Of a stretch of 38,859 nt of DNA, positions 23,727-31,783 are shown piece by piece (position 1 is the first letter of the stretch; every line of letters begins with the position of its first letter). Position numbers and translations under genes: made by a program. The DNA comes from Maledivibacter sp. (GTDB lineage Bacteria; Bacillota; Clostridia; Peptostreptococcales; Caminicellaceae): the NCBI GenBank assembly GCA_025210375.1, contig JAOASB010000030.1, positions 1 to 38,859 of the forward strand, in the 5' to 3' direction. Below the pieces are notes generated by a model. It had not been told where the DNA came from. It saw only the letters and a list, made by a program, of their open reading frames with translations, and ran no database searches.

Positions 23727-24116
23727 CTATTCCATATCCTTTGTATATTGCATAGCTTGTAGTTTGTATGCTTCGGCTTTATACATGTGAGACAGGTACT
23801 TATTCATATTAATCATATAATTTATGTAGTCTTCATCCTGCATGTTTTCGTCCATCATCATGGGATTCATGCACATCATCATAGGGTTCATAGGCATCAT
23901 ACACATCATGGTTTGCATAGGATTCATAGGTTGCATAGCCATATTTGGCATCATGTCCTCTTGCATCATAGGATAATTCATAGGCATCATCCTTGGAAAC
24001 ATGGGCATCATAGACATCATAGGGTTCATTGACATTCCCATATATGGATTGCCTCCCATGCTTTGATTCATTTCCGTAGCATTTTCCATACCGTAGTACT
24101 TATCTTTTTTATTCAT
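23727..24116 (-). CDS. methionine-rich protein (32% Met), possibly spore coat or metal-binding
   Basis: This 129-aa protein has 41 methionines. The central part (about residues 20-95) is a low-complexity run of Met, Pro and Asn units such as MNPMMSMMPMFPRMMPMN, MQPMNPMQTMMCMMPMNP and MNPMMMDE, with two Cys. The C-terminal part (about 96-129) is an ordinary helix with YINYMINMNKYLSHMYKAEAY. The start at 24116 follows TAGGAGGTG; a longer frame has no ribosome site. I do not recognise a family. Met-rich arrays bind Cu(I) or act as oxidant sinks in other proteins, and spore coat proteins are often low-complexity, so both ideas remain open. Confidence 0.7.
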   Translation of the reverse strand: MNKKDKYYGMENATEMNQSMGGNPYMGMSMNPMMSMMPMFPRMMPMNYPMMQEDMMPNMAMQPMNPMQTMMCMMPMNPMMMCMNPMMMDENMQDEDYINYMINMNKYLSHMYKAEAYKLQAMQYTKDME

Positions 24117-24468
24117 AGCATAAACACCTCCTAAAATCAAAAAAAAATATAATCCTTGTATTAATAACATATGATTAAATAGGCTTGTTCCATACTAAAA
24201 ATTAAATATTTTGTAGGATGAAGGAAAGGTAAGTAAAGGAGATACTAAGAAAGGTAGATGAATATTATGTAAATTTAAGAAGATATCCTATAGAATATGG
24301 ATTTCTCAACAGGGCAGATGATTGGGTCAGATATTGGGTAAAGAATCAATATTAAAAGCTTAAATAAGTCCAAATATCCATTTGTAAAAATGTCCATAAA
24401 AAAGATAAAAATATGTAATTTTTCAAAGAATAGTGCTAATATTTGTGTTAATATATAAATAATCAATA
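24117..24468. other. intergenic region without a recognised gene
   Basis: AT-rich DNA lies between the Met-rich gene (minus) and MITE copy 6. Short open frames here lack ribosome sites and show no protein-like composition. Confidence 0.4.
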
Positions 24469-24602
24469 AAGCAAATTGCATGATTGCTGTATACAAAAAA
24501 TTGCTATTACATATGAACTTAAAATCTTAAAAACATATCATCAAATAGGCTCATATCTTAAGCAATTAAATAAAGAATAGTATTGGCATATGCAATTTCC
24601 TC
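24469..24602 (-). mobile_element. MITE copy 6, degenerate (134 bp)
   Basis: The left end reads AAGCAAATTGCATGA (two changes from the consensus terminus) and the right end GCAATTTCCTC. About 25 bp near the right end are lost between two GCA triplets. Flanks AATA and AATG differ at one base, fitting an old target duplication. It is the most diverged copy. Confidence 0.75.
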
Positions 24603-24638
24603 AATGATTAGCTTTATTAACTTTGTGGGGGTTTTTTT

Positions 24639-25913
24639 ATGGAGGAAAAGATAGTTCCTCAGATTGACCTGATTTTAGCGTTATCTGAAAGTTTGGACTT
24701 GATTAGCTCTGCTATTGTCGGGCACCATGTGAGGGTCGCTCTTTTAGCATTAAATATGGGATTGAAGCTTGATATGGAGAAGAAGGACATAAAGGACTTG
24801 ACCCATGCAGCTCTTCTTCATGATGTAGGGGCATTATCATTAAAGGATAGATTGGACGGACTGGAATTTGATCTAAGGGATCCACACTTTCATTCCATTG
24901 TGGGATATAATTTAATTAAGGTGTATGAGCCCTTTGAAGGAATTGCAAACATAATTAGGTGTCATCATACTAAATGGAATGAGATTCCCAAATTTAGGGA
25001 TAATGATATAGATGTGCCTTTAAGCAGTCAAATCATATATTTAGTCGATAGAGTGGATGTTTTAATGGATTGGACTAGGAATACATATGATCAGACTGAT
25101 TACATAGTTAAACAAATTCAAGCTGAGAGTGGAAAAAAGTTCAACCCTGAGGTTGTAGATGCTTTTATAGAAGCCTCTGGATCAAAAAGCATTTGGCAGG
25201 ACTTTGATTCAAAAAGTATTATTTCTATATTTTACAATCTTTTGGGAGGTACGTTTTTAGATATAGATGAACTTGGTAAGATTTCTAAGATATTGGAAAG
25301 GGTAATTGACTTTAGGAGTAGATTTACAGCAACCCATTCCAGTGGAGTTGCCTATGTTGCTTCTAAGCTAGCCGAACTTTCCAAAATGTCTGAAAGGGAA
25401 GTAAAGATGATGAGAATTGCTGGTAATCTCCATGATTTAGGAAAGCTGGCGGTTCCCCAGGAGCTTTTAGAAAAGCCTTCTAGTCTTACTAAAAATGAAT
25501 TTGAAATAGTCAAGCAGCACGTTTATTATACATATTCTATACTCAAAAAAATAAGAGGCATCGGAGATATATATGAGTGGGCTGGACTCCATCACGAAAG
25601 GTTAAATGGAAGGGGTTATCCCTTTAATAAAACAGCTGAGGAATTATCATTGGGGTCAAGAATCATGGCAGTATCCGATGTTTTTACTGCCATTTCAGAG
25701 GATAGACCCTACCGTAAAGGCATGAAAAAGGAAAAGGTACTATATATATTAGACGATATGGCCAAAAGAAATGAATTGGATGGGGATATTTGGAGCCTAC
25801 TGAAGACAAATTATGATGAGGTAAATGAAGGGCGTAGGGATGTTCAACATAAAGCAGTAAATGAATTTAAAGGTTTTTGGAGGGAGATAAACAAGGACTA
25901 TGGGCAAATATAG
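24639..25913 (+). CDS. tandem HD / HD-GYP domain protein
   Basis: This 424-aa cytoplasmic protein has two HD modules and no membrane segment. The N-terminal one (about 25-190) has GHHVRVALLAL, ALLHDVGALSL, HFHSIVGYN and RCHHTKWNE. The C-terminal HD-GYP (about 230-410) has THSSGVAYVASKLAE, GNLHDLGKLAVP, HHERLNGRGYPF and AVSDVFTAISEDRPYRKG. The metal-binding His and Asp residues look intact in both. HD-GYP domains cleave cyclic di-GMP (some act on cGAMP); the function of the first module is open. The ribosome site is poor (GGGGG then a T-run), and a degenerate MITE ends 36 nt before the start. Confidence 0.9.
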   Translation: MEEKIVPQIDLILALSESLDLISSAIVGHHVRVALLALNMGLKLDMEKKDIKDLTHAALLHDVGALSLKDRLDGLEFDLRDPHFHSIVGYNLIKVYEPFEGIANIIRCHHTKWNEIPKFRDNDIDVPLSSQIIYLVDRVDVLMDWTRNTYDQTDYIVKQIQAESGKKFNPEVVDAFIEASGSKSIWQDFDSKSIISIFYNLLGGTFLDIDELGKISKILERVIDFRSRFTATHSSGVAYVASKLAELSKMSEREVKMMRIAGNLHDLGKLAVPQELLEKPSSLTKNEFEIVKQHVYYTYSILKKIRGIGDIYEWAGLHHERLNGRGYPFNKTAEELSLGSRIMAVSDVFTAISEDRPYRKGMKKEKVLYILDDMAKRNELDGDIWSLLKTNYDEVNEGRRDVQHKAVNEFKGFWREINKDYGQI

Positions 25914-25943
25914 ATTGTGATAATTAAGAGTTATAAAGATTCT

Positions 25944-25992
25944 AGTCAAAACTTTAATTTATATAAATTAAAGTCTATACTAAAATCCCTAT
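25944..25992. repeat. TATAGGG-family palindrome
   Basis: The core at 25951-25974 is a perfect 24-bp palindrome with half-site ACTTTAATTTAT. The right flank TCTATACTAAAATCCCTATA matches 35328-35347. Confidence 0.65.
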
Positions 25993-26026
25993 AATAAAAA
26001 ATTAGGCTTACTTATATGCTCATCAA

Positions 26027-26059
26027 TGACATACAAAGTGATGTCAAATTTGATATAAT
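26027..26059 (+). promoter_or_regulatory. candidate promoter with operator for the CoA-transferase genes
   Basis: TGACAT, an 8-nt spacer and ATGTCA (26027-26046) form an inverted repeat just upstream of a TATAAT box (26054-26059). No good -35 hexamer is visible, so the site may bind an activator. Tentative. Confidence 0.35.
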
Positions 26060-26103
26060 TATAGTAGGTTTAATGAAAAAATTAAAGTTGAGGTGATTGG
26101 GGT

Positions 26104-26757
26104 ATGAATAAGTTAAAAACTATTGAAGAAGCTGTATCGCTTATTAAGGATGGGATGACTGTAATGATAGGTGGTTTTTTGGGGGTTGGAAGTCCCCATG
26201 GAATAATTGATAAGATGATTGAAAATGGGATTAAGGATTTAACACTCATTGCTAATGATACGTCTTATACTGATTGTGGAGCAGGGAGACTAATAGTTAA
26301 CAAGATGGCAAGTAAGGTAATAACTTCCCATATCGGGACAAACCCTGAGACAGGAAAACAGATGAATGCAGGAGAAATTGAAGTCGATTTAGTACCTCAA
26401 GGAACTTTAGCAGAAAGAATAAGAAGTGCTGGTGCTGGACTTGGGGGCTTTTTAACTCCTACAGGAATTGGAACCATGGTAGAGGAAGGTAAGGAAAAAT
26501 TTGAAATTGATGGGAAAGAGTATATTTTAGAATTGCCCTTAAAGGCGGATATTGCCCTTATAATGGGTGCAAAGGTAGATAAAAAGGGAAATATTTATTA
26601 TGATAAATCAGCTAAAAATTTCAACCCATTAATGGCGACAGCTGGGGATATAGTAATCGTGGAAGCTGAAGAGATCGTTGAGATAGGTGAAATAGACCCT
26701 AACAATGTTATGACACCGGGAATATTTGTTGATGTTATCGTAAAGGGGGGTAAGTAA
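26104..26757 (+). CDS. atoD: acetate/butyrate-acetoacetate CoA-transferase, subunit A
   Basis: This 217-aa family I CoA-transferase alpha subunit has [20 protein letters not shown] (nucleotide-binding-like Gly-rich loop), [60 protein letters not shown] and [16 protein letters not shown]. It works with the beta subunit encoded one base downstream to move CoA between short acyl-CoAs and acetoacetate or acetate. This is typical of butyrate or amino acid fermentation. GAGGTGATT precedes the ATG. Confidence 0.93.
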   Translation: MNKLKTIEEAVSLIKDGMTVMIGGFLGVGSPHGIIDKMIENGIKDLTLIANDTSYTDCGAGRLIVNKMASKVITSHIGTNPETGKQMNAGEIEVDLVPQGTLAERIRSAGAGLGGFLTPTGIGTMVEEGKEKFEIDGKEYILELPLKADIALIMGAKVDKKGNIYYDKSAKNFNPLMATAGDIVIVEAEEIVEIGEIDPNNVMTPGIFVDVIVKGGK

Positions 26758-26758
26758 A

Positions 26759-27418
26759 ATGGATAAGGGTAAAATTAAAGAAGTCATAGCGAAAAGGGTA
26801 GCCAAGGAGCTTGAAGATGGAGATGTTGTTAACCTAGGGATAGGCTTACCTACTATGGTAGCAAATTATGTTCCAAATGACATAGAAGTAATACTTCAAT
26901 CTGAAAATGGATTCGTTGGTATGGGCCCTGCTCCAGAGGAAGGAAAAGAAATAAAAGATCTAGTGAATGCAGGGGGAATGCCTGTTACTACCTTACCAGG
27001 AGCAGCATTTTTTGATAGTTCGATTTCCTTTGGAATAATCAGAGGTGGACATGTAAATGCAACTGTACTTGGAGCATTGCAGGTAGATCAAGAGGGTAAT
27101 CTAGCCAATTGGATGATACCGGGAAAGAAGGTTCCTGGTATGGGAGGAGCTATGGACTTGGTAGTAGGAGCCAAGAAGGTTATAATTGCAATGACCCATA
27201 CTGCCAGAGGAAGTGTTAAGATTTTAAAAAAATGTAATTTACCATTAACAGCTAAAGCACAGGTTAATCTTATAATTACAGAGATGGGAGTCATGGAGGT
27301 TACAAAGGAAGGACTAGTTCTTAAGGAGATAAATCCAGAGTTTACAGTGCAGGAGGTTCAAGCTGTAACGGAAGCAACACTGATAATTCCGGAAGATATT
27401 AAGAGGATGGAAGTGTAA
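26759..27418 (+). CDS. atoA: acetate/butyrate-acetoacetate CoA-transferase, subunit B
   Basis: This 219-aa beta subunit has the catalytic Glu49 in [12 protein letters not shown], which forms the enzyme-CoA thioester. Other marks are [47 protein letters not shown] and [13 protein letters not shown]. It starts one base after the subunit A stop codon with GGGGGG upstream, so translation is coupled. A terminator lies about 55 nt downstream, so the two genes form a complete operon. Confidence 0.94.
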   Translation: MDKGKIKEVIAKRVAKELEDGDVVNLGIGLPTMVANYVPNDIEVILQSENGFVGMGPAPEEGKEIKDLVNAGGMPVTTLPGAAFFDSSISFGIIRGGHVNATVLGALQVDQEGNLANWMIPGKKVPGMGGAMDLVVGAKKVIIAMTHTARGSVKILKKCNLPLTAKAQVNLIITEMGVMEVTKEGLVLKEINPEFTVQEVQAVTEATLIIPEDIKRMEV

Positions 27419-27472
27419 GAGAGTTACAAGCTGCAAGCTGGAAGAAAAAGACCAATAAAGTGCTAGATTTTT

Positions 27473-27510
27473 AAAAAGGGAATCAAAGAAAAAATGATTC
27501 TCTTTTGTTT
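27473..27510 (+). terminator. intrinsic terminator after the CoA-transferase genes
   Basis: AAAAGGGAATCA pairs with TGATTCTCTTTT (one G-U) around a 9-nt A-rich loop, then GTTTT follows. Confidence 0.8.
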
Positions 27511-27601
27511 TACCATAAAGCTCTAGAGAAGGGTTTGTGGTTTGTTTAAAAATAGGATCATGTTATAATTCTATAATTCTATGGTCTAAAATCCACCTCT
27601 T

Positions 27602-27658
27602 GTTCTTTAGAGTTTATAAGAAAGACCCTAAAACTTGGAACTTGCGACTAACTAAAGT
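27602..27658. repeat. AGTTCTAA-family repeat, third locus
   Basis: AAGACCCTAAAACTTGGAAC and CTTTAGAG match parts of the inverted repeat at 13268-13412 (ATGACCCAAAACTTAGAAC). With the 105-bp repeat beside it, it fills most of the 388-bp gap before the DUF1294 gene. Confidence 0.55.
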
Positions 27659-27678
27659 TAAGGTATAATTATCTTAAA

Positions 27679-27782
27679 TATAGATTTCCCAAAATTAAAC
27701 TTAATTTGTACATCTTAAAATATCCGATGATTCTAGGGATTTTTGATGTGGATAAATTAACTGTTTAACTGGAATATCTATA
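27679..27782 (+). repeat. 105-bp palindromic repeat, copy b
   Basis: Near-identical to 145-250, with ends TATAGATTTCC and GGAATATCTATA. It ends 25 nt before the DUF1294 start, so it lies in that gene's leader. Confidence 0.9.
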
Positions 27783-27806
27783 ACATATGGAAAAGGAGAC
27801 ACGTAT

Positions 27807-28109
27807 ATGCAGTTATTAAAGCATAAGGAATTCTATTTTGCCATTTATATTTTTTTGGTCAATTTATTTGGATTTGCTATCATGCTCATAGATAAATATA
27901 AGGCAAAAAAGAACAAATGGAGAATCAAGGAGACAAGCTTCTTTATAACAGCAGTTATTGGTGGTGCCGCAGGGATACTTTTAGGTATGACAATGGTTAG
28001 ACATAAAACCCAGCATAAGACCTTCTATATAGGAATACCATTGATTTATTTACTTAACAATCTAATCGTTTGTGGATTAATATATTTTCTATATTTGAAA
28101 GGACACTAA
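27807..28109 (+). CDS. DUF1294 membrane protein
   Basis: This 100-aa protein has three or four membrane segments. The DUF1294 core is visible: FAIMLIDKYKAKKNKWRIKE, then FFITAVIGGAAGILLGM and a polar MVRHKTQHKTFYIG loop. The function of the family is unknown. AAAAGGAGA lies 9 nt before the ATG. It ends Lys-Gly-His-stop (GGACACTAA), and this end lies inside the left stem of the composite repeat at 28100-28296. The convergent yjdF gene ends with the same nine bases. Confidence 0.88.
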   Translation: MQLLKHKEFYFAIYIFLVNLFGFAIMLIDKYKAKKNKWRIKETSFFITAVIGGAAGILLGMTMVRHKTQHKTFYIGIPLIYLLNNLIVCGLIYFLYLKGH

Positions 28110-28296
28110 TACTTGGTGTCCTGAGGCTGCCTAACAATCCGAATTTCTTCGTTGTTGCTTCACCCAAGAACCCTTACGTATGTCTGTATACGCTACGGCC
28201 TCTCGGTTTCAGCACGCCTCGAACTTCGAATTGTTAGGCAGCCTGCCATCTTGTTGACTTTGTCAACAATCTGAGGACACTAATGCTTAGTGTCCT
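28100..28296. repeat. nested inverted-repeat element between convergent genes
   Basis: There are four nested parts. (1) The left hairpin AGGACAC/GTGTCCT is at 28100-28122. (2) A 121-bp unit with 20-bp arms (28124-28143 and 28225-28244, 19/20 paired, AGGCTGCCTAACAAT core) has a less AT-rich centre. (3) The hairpin TTGTTGAC/GTCAACAA is at 28251-28269. (4) The right hairpin is at 28274-28296. The 121-bp unit looks like a dispersed intergenic repeat, though only one copy is in this window. Confidence 0.7.
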
Positions 28297-28306
28297 TTCT
28301 TCTTTT
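28274..28306 (+). terminator. terminator of DUF1294; also carries the yjdF stop codon
   Basis: Perfect 10-bp stem AGGACACTAA/TTAGTGTCCT with a 3-nt loop, followed by TTTCTTCTTTT on the plus strand. The yjdF stop codon is in the right arm. Confidence 0.75.
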
Positions 28307-28715
28307 CCTTCTTTTTTTGTTGTTTTAGTTCAAACTTCTTTCTTTCTCGCTCTAGCTTTTTAGCCTTGGAGGCTGTTTTTCTTTGTTTCTTATTTTCTTC
28401 GTACTGGAGCCTTAAAGCTTCTTGAGCCTTTGTGGATATACTCTTTTCCTGCATAGCTTTTGCGGCTTCCCTTTGCCTCCTTTTAGGATTGATCTTTGTA
28501 CGAGTAAGGCTTTTTTCCATCTCTTCATTAGGCTTACTATAACTCAGCTGTTTTGGATAATACTTTATCATAAAGTTATAAAGCTCCGGGCCTGTAGGCT
28601 CCTTTCCAAAAACAAACCTAGAAACGGAATAGCCTTTACCATCGGTTTTTTCAAAAATTCCAATCCAATAAGGACTTTCAAAAAGAATAGTACATGAAGT
28701 ATTGACATAATGCAT
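28287..28715 (-). CDS. yjdF: YjdF family protein (DUF2992)
   Basis: This 142-aa protein has an N-terminal DUF2992 domain (about 1-60: TCTILFESPYWIGIFEKTDG, then FGKEPTGPELYNFMIKYY) and a highly basic, Lys/Glu-rich helical tail (about 75-142) ending in a run of KKEKKK. In Bacillus and clostridia this gene is controlled by a riboswitch that senses azaaromatic compounds, and the matching leader is present here (28746-28839). The molecular role of YjdF is unknown; a link to toxic azaaromatics is the current idea. AAGGGGAAG precedes the ATG. Confidence 0.9.
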   Translation of the reverse strand: MHYVNTSCTILFESPYWIGIFEKTDGKGYSVSRFVFGKEPTGPELYNFMIKYYPKQLSYSKPNEEMEKSLTRTKINPKRRQREAAKAMQEKSISTKAQEALRLQYEENKKQRKTASKAKKLERERKKFELKQQKKKEKKKGH

Positions 28716-28745
28716 AAAATCTTCCCCTTCTTGAAATTCTATTTA

Positions 28746-28839
28746 CTAGGAATGGACGACCCGAAGGGGGAAGGCTACTGATATCTTTATAATAAAAGAT
28801 ACGTCTGGACTACCAACCAGAGCTGTGTTTTTATCCTAG
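28746..28839 (-). promoter_or_regulatory. yjdF riboswitch (azaaromatic-sensing RNA)
   Basis: On the minus strand, CTAGGA (28839-28834) can pair with TCCTAG (28751-28746) as the closing stem. Inside are ACACAGCTCTGGTTGG, then GTCCAGAC (pairing with GTCTGG-like bases), an AT-rich arm (ATCTTTTATTATAAAGAT) and CCCCCTTCGGG. It sits about 30 nt before the yjdF start, where the structured leader can control ribosome access. Identification rests on gene context and recall of the motif; a covariance search would settle it. Confidence 0.75.
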
Positions 28840-28934
28840 AATATAACAATATTATATCATATTAAATATAAACAACTCTAGGATTGGATAAGATATATAG
28901 ATTTACCATAAACTCTTGATAAATAAAAAAACTA

Positions 28935-28963
28935 TTTACATATACCCTGTAAGGGTATATAAT
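28935..28963 (+). promoter_or_regulatory. copA promoter with embedded CsoR operator
   Basis: TTTACA (28935-28940), a 17-nt spacer and TATAAT (28958-28963). A perfect inverted repeat ATATACCC, 5-nt TGTAA, GGGTATAT (28940-28960) fills the spacer. This is the classical CsoR-type operator layout for copper-induced genes. Confidence 0.88.
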
Positions 28964-28996
28964 AAAGTGATAAGAATTCTCAAAAGGGGTGAGAAA

Positions 28997-31447
28997 ATGA
29001 CAGTGGAAAAAAGCTTTAAAATTCAAGGCATGACCTGTGCCGCTTGTGTTAGAGCAGTAGAGAGGTCAGTTAAGAAGATAGAAGGAATAGATGAGGCTAA
29101 TGTTAATTTAGCCACGGAAAAGATGATTGTAAAATATGATGAACACAAGATATCTGAAAGTGATATCATTCAAACTGTAGTGAAATCAGGGTATAAAGCT
29201 TCCATAGATGAAGAATTAAAGGAGGTTATCATACCCATACAAGGTATGACTTGAGCCGCTTGTGTAAGAGCAGTTGATAGGTCTATCAACAAGCTAGAAG
29301 GTATAAAATCCGTAAATGTAAATATAGCCACCAATAAAGCAACGGTAGTCTATGATATAAATAAAGTAAGATTATCGGAGATAAAATCCGCAATCAAAAA
29401 AGCTGGTTATACCCCCCTAGACATAGAAAAAGAAGAAATTAAGGACGATGACCAAGATAAAAAGGAAAAAGAAATAAAAACTATGTGGACTAAATTTGTG
29501 GTTGCCCTTTCCTTTACCATACCACTATTTTATATCTCCATGGGTCACATGGTGGGTCTACCAATACCAAGCTTTATAAATCCACATTTCAACCCATTAA
29601 ACTTTGCATTAATTCAGCTGTTATTGACTATTCCTGTAATGATTGCAGGATATAAATTCTACACCATAGGCTTTAAATCCCTATTAAGAAGAAGTCCAAA
29701 CATGGATTCTCTAATAGCTTTGGGAACTAGTGCGGCAGTAGTATATGGGCTTTATGCAACCTATAAAATTATGAATGGACACCTGGAGTATGCTAAAGAC
29801 CTATATTTTGAGAGTGCGGGAGTGATTATTGCCCTTATTATGCTTGGGAAATATTTAGAAACTCGTTCCAAGGGTAAGACCTCTGAAGCCATAAAGAAAC
29901 TAATAGGACTTAGACCTAAAACAGCTACAATAATTCAAGGTGAAGAAGAAATAACTATACCTATAGAAGAGGTTGAAGTAGGGGATATTATACTAGTCAG
30001 GCCGGGGGAAAAAATACCTGTAGACGGAGAAGTAGCTGAAGGGCATAGCTCAGTTGATGAATCCATGCTCACAGGAGAAAGTATTCCAGTAGAAAAAAAT
30101 ATTGGAGCCAAGGTAGTAGGAGCAAGCATAAATAAAAATGGGGTTCTCAAGGTTAAGGCAACAAGGGTAGGGAAGGATACTGCCCTAGCTCAAATAATAA
30201 AGTTGGTTGAAGAAGCCCAAGGAAGTAAGGCACCAATTGCAAAGCTAGCGGATATAATAGCTGGATATTTTGTTCCCATAGTTATGGGGATAGCTATACT
30301 AGCAGGGGTATTATGGTATATAGCAGGACATGGAGCCGTATTTTCACTGACAATATTTATATCAGTATTAGTTATAGCTTGCCCTTGTGCATTGGGACTC
30401 GCAACTCCTACGGCAATAATGGTGGGAACTGGTAGGGGAGCAGAGCTGGGAGTTCTCATCAAAAGTGGTGTGGCCTTAGAATCCGCCTATAAAATACAAA
30501 CCATAATATTTGATAAAACTGGAACCATAACTGAAGGAAAGCCTAGGGTTACTGATATAGTTACACTAAATAATTATCCAAAGGATAAGCTGCTGCAAAT
30601 AGCAGCCACTGCTGAAAAGGGTTCTGAGCATCCCTTAGGGGAGGCAATAGTTAAGGAAGCTGTTGAGAAAAATATAGGACTATTAAAGGCAAAGGATTTT
30701 TATGCAATACCTGGTCATGGAATTGAAGTAAAGATAGAAGATAACAATATACTTCTCGGAAATGAAAAACTCATGGGGGATAGAAATATAGACATGGGTC
30801 TAAAGGATGAATCCATAAAGCTAGCAAGTGAAGGCAAGACTCCCATGTTTATAGCTATAAATAATAGATTGGAAGGCATCATAGCTGTGGCAGACGTTGT
30901 AAAGGAAAATAGTAAAGAAGCTATAAAAAAACTACATGACATGGGAATCGAAGTTGCAATGATTACTGGAGATAATAAAAGGACGGCGGAGGCTATAGCT
31001 GGACAGGTAGGTATAGATATAGTTTTAGCTGAGGTTTTACCAGAGGATAAAGCCAATGAGGTTAAAAAGCTTCAGGAAAAGGGTAGAAAAGTAGCTATGG
31101 TTGGAGATGGAATAAACGATGCACCGGCCTTGGCCATGGCTGATATAGGTATTGCAATTGGATCAGGAACAGATGTCGCAATGGAATCAGCGGATATAGT
31201 TTTAATAAAAAGTGATCTCTTAGATGTGGTTACTGCAATTAAACTGAGTAAGAGTACCATAAGAAATATTAAGCAAAATCTTTTCTGGGCATTTGCCTAC
31301 AATACAGCGGGAATACCATTGGCAGCCGGACTTTTCTATGCCTTTGGAGGTCATAAACTCAACCCTATGTTTGCAGCAGCAGCAATGTCCATGAGTTCAG
31401 TATCTGTAGTAACAAATGCCCTTAGACTTAGAAAGTTTAAAGGATAG
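28997..31447 (+). CDS. copA: copper-exporting P1B-type ATPase, selenoprotein (Sec at codon 86)
   Basis: This 816-aa protein is read through in-frame TGA at 29252-29254. The N-terminus has two HMA domains: residues 8-70 with GMTCAAC (Cys14, Cys17) and 79-145 with GMT-U-AAC (Sec86, Cys89). The ATPase core follows: eight membrane segments, CPC in [11 protein letters not shown] (about residues 462-464), the TGES actuator loop, phosphorylation site [11 protein letters not shown] (Asp about 506), [16 protein letters not shown] and [12 protein letters not shown] plus two HMA domains marks Cu(I) export. The start ATG 28997 follows AAAGGGGTGA. The promoter carries a CsoR operator, and copZ follows. 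TGA-as-stop annotation would give a 654-aa CopA lacking both metal-binding domains. Confidence 0.92.
29273..29290 (+). promoter_or_regulatory. candidate SECIS of copA
   Basis: GTTGATA, loop GGTC, TATCAAC: a perfect 7-bp stem, loop at +28 from the U of UGA, with GGU at its start. An outer CTTG...CAAG pair may extend it. The aligned part of the first HMA domain (GTAGAGAGGTCAGTTAAG) cannot form it. Confidence 0.8.
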
Positions 31448-31493
31448 TCTATTTAAAAGTTAAATTTTTTAATAACAAGAAAGGATGTATATT

Positions 31494-31709
31494 ATGAAAA
31501 AAATGATTTTAATTGAAGGAATGAGTTGTCATCATTGTACTGGTAGAGTTGAAAGAGCATTAAGTGAAATTGATGGTGTGACAGTGGAAAGCATAAGTGT
31601 GGATGAGAAAAATGCGGTTATAGCATTGCAAAGGGAAATTGATGAAAAGGTTATTAGAGATACCATAGATGAAGCAGGATATGATGTTGTAGAGATTAAA
31701 GAAATATAA
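31494..31709 (+). CDS. copZ: copper chaperone, HMA domain (CopZ-like)
   Basis: This 71-aa single HMA domain has the Cu(I) motif GMSCHHC (Cys12, Cys15). It has the expected beta-alpha-beta-beta-alpha-beta pattern (ILIEGMSCHHCTGRVERAL, then VESISVDEKNAVIAL and IRDTIDEAGYDVVEI). It probably hands Cu(I) to CopA encoded 46 nt upstream. The ATG at 31494 is preferred: AAAGGATG serves as ribosome site, and the earlier ATG at 31485 is part of that site. A strong bidirectional terminator closes the unit. Confidence 0.93.
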   Translation: MKKMILIEGMSCHHCTGRVERALSEIDGVTVESISVDEKNAVIALQREIDEKVIRDTIDEAGYDVVEIKEI

Positions 31710-31723
31710 ATATATAAAATTTT

Positions 31724-31783
31724 AAAACCTATAAGAACCCTTTATTTTAATATGAAGTAAAGGAATTCTTATAGGTTTTATTT
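31724..31783. terminator. bidirectional terminator between copZ and the Lrp gene
   Basis: Perfect 14-bp stem AAAACCTATAAGAA/TTCTTATAGGTTTT enclosing a further partial pairing (CCTTTA/TAAAGG), with a T-rich tail. It overlaps the last base of the Lrp gene stop codon. Confidence 0.85.

Noticed and set aside
23787..24032. 81-aa histidine-rich frame on the plus strand
   Set aside because: It is the antisense shadow of the Met-rich gene (ATG read as CAT, His) and has no ribosome site.
28124..28244. The 121-bp element as a T-box, riboswitch or small RNA gene
   Set aside because: It lies between the 3' ends of convergent genes, has no promoter that I can see and no known riboswitch motif. An inverted-repeat insertion explains it better.
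3559..29254. TGA read as tryptophan (altered code)
   Set aside because: TGG is used for Trp throughout, and TGA ends several normal genes (csoR, hydA, the DUF1858 gene, the germination permease). All four in-frame TGAs align with Cys, not Trp.
28997..31447. copA as a pseudogene with a nonsense mutation
   Set aside because: The frame is intact on both sides, TGA sits exactly at a metal-binding Cys, a SECIS-like hairpin follows, the promoter and operator are intact, and three other genes show the same pattern.
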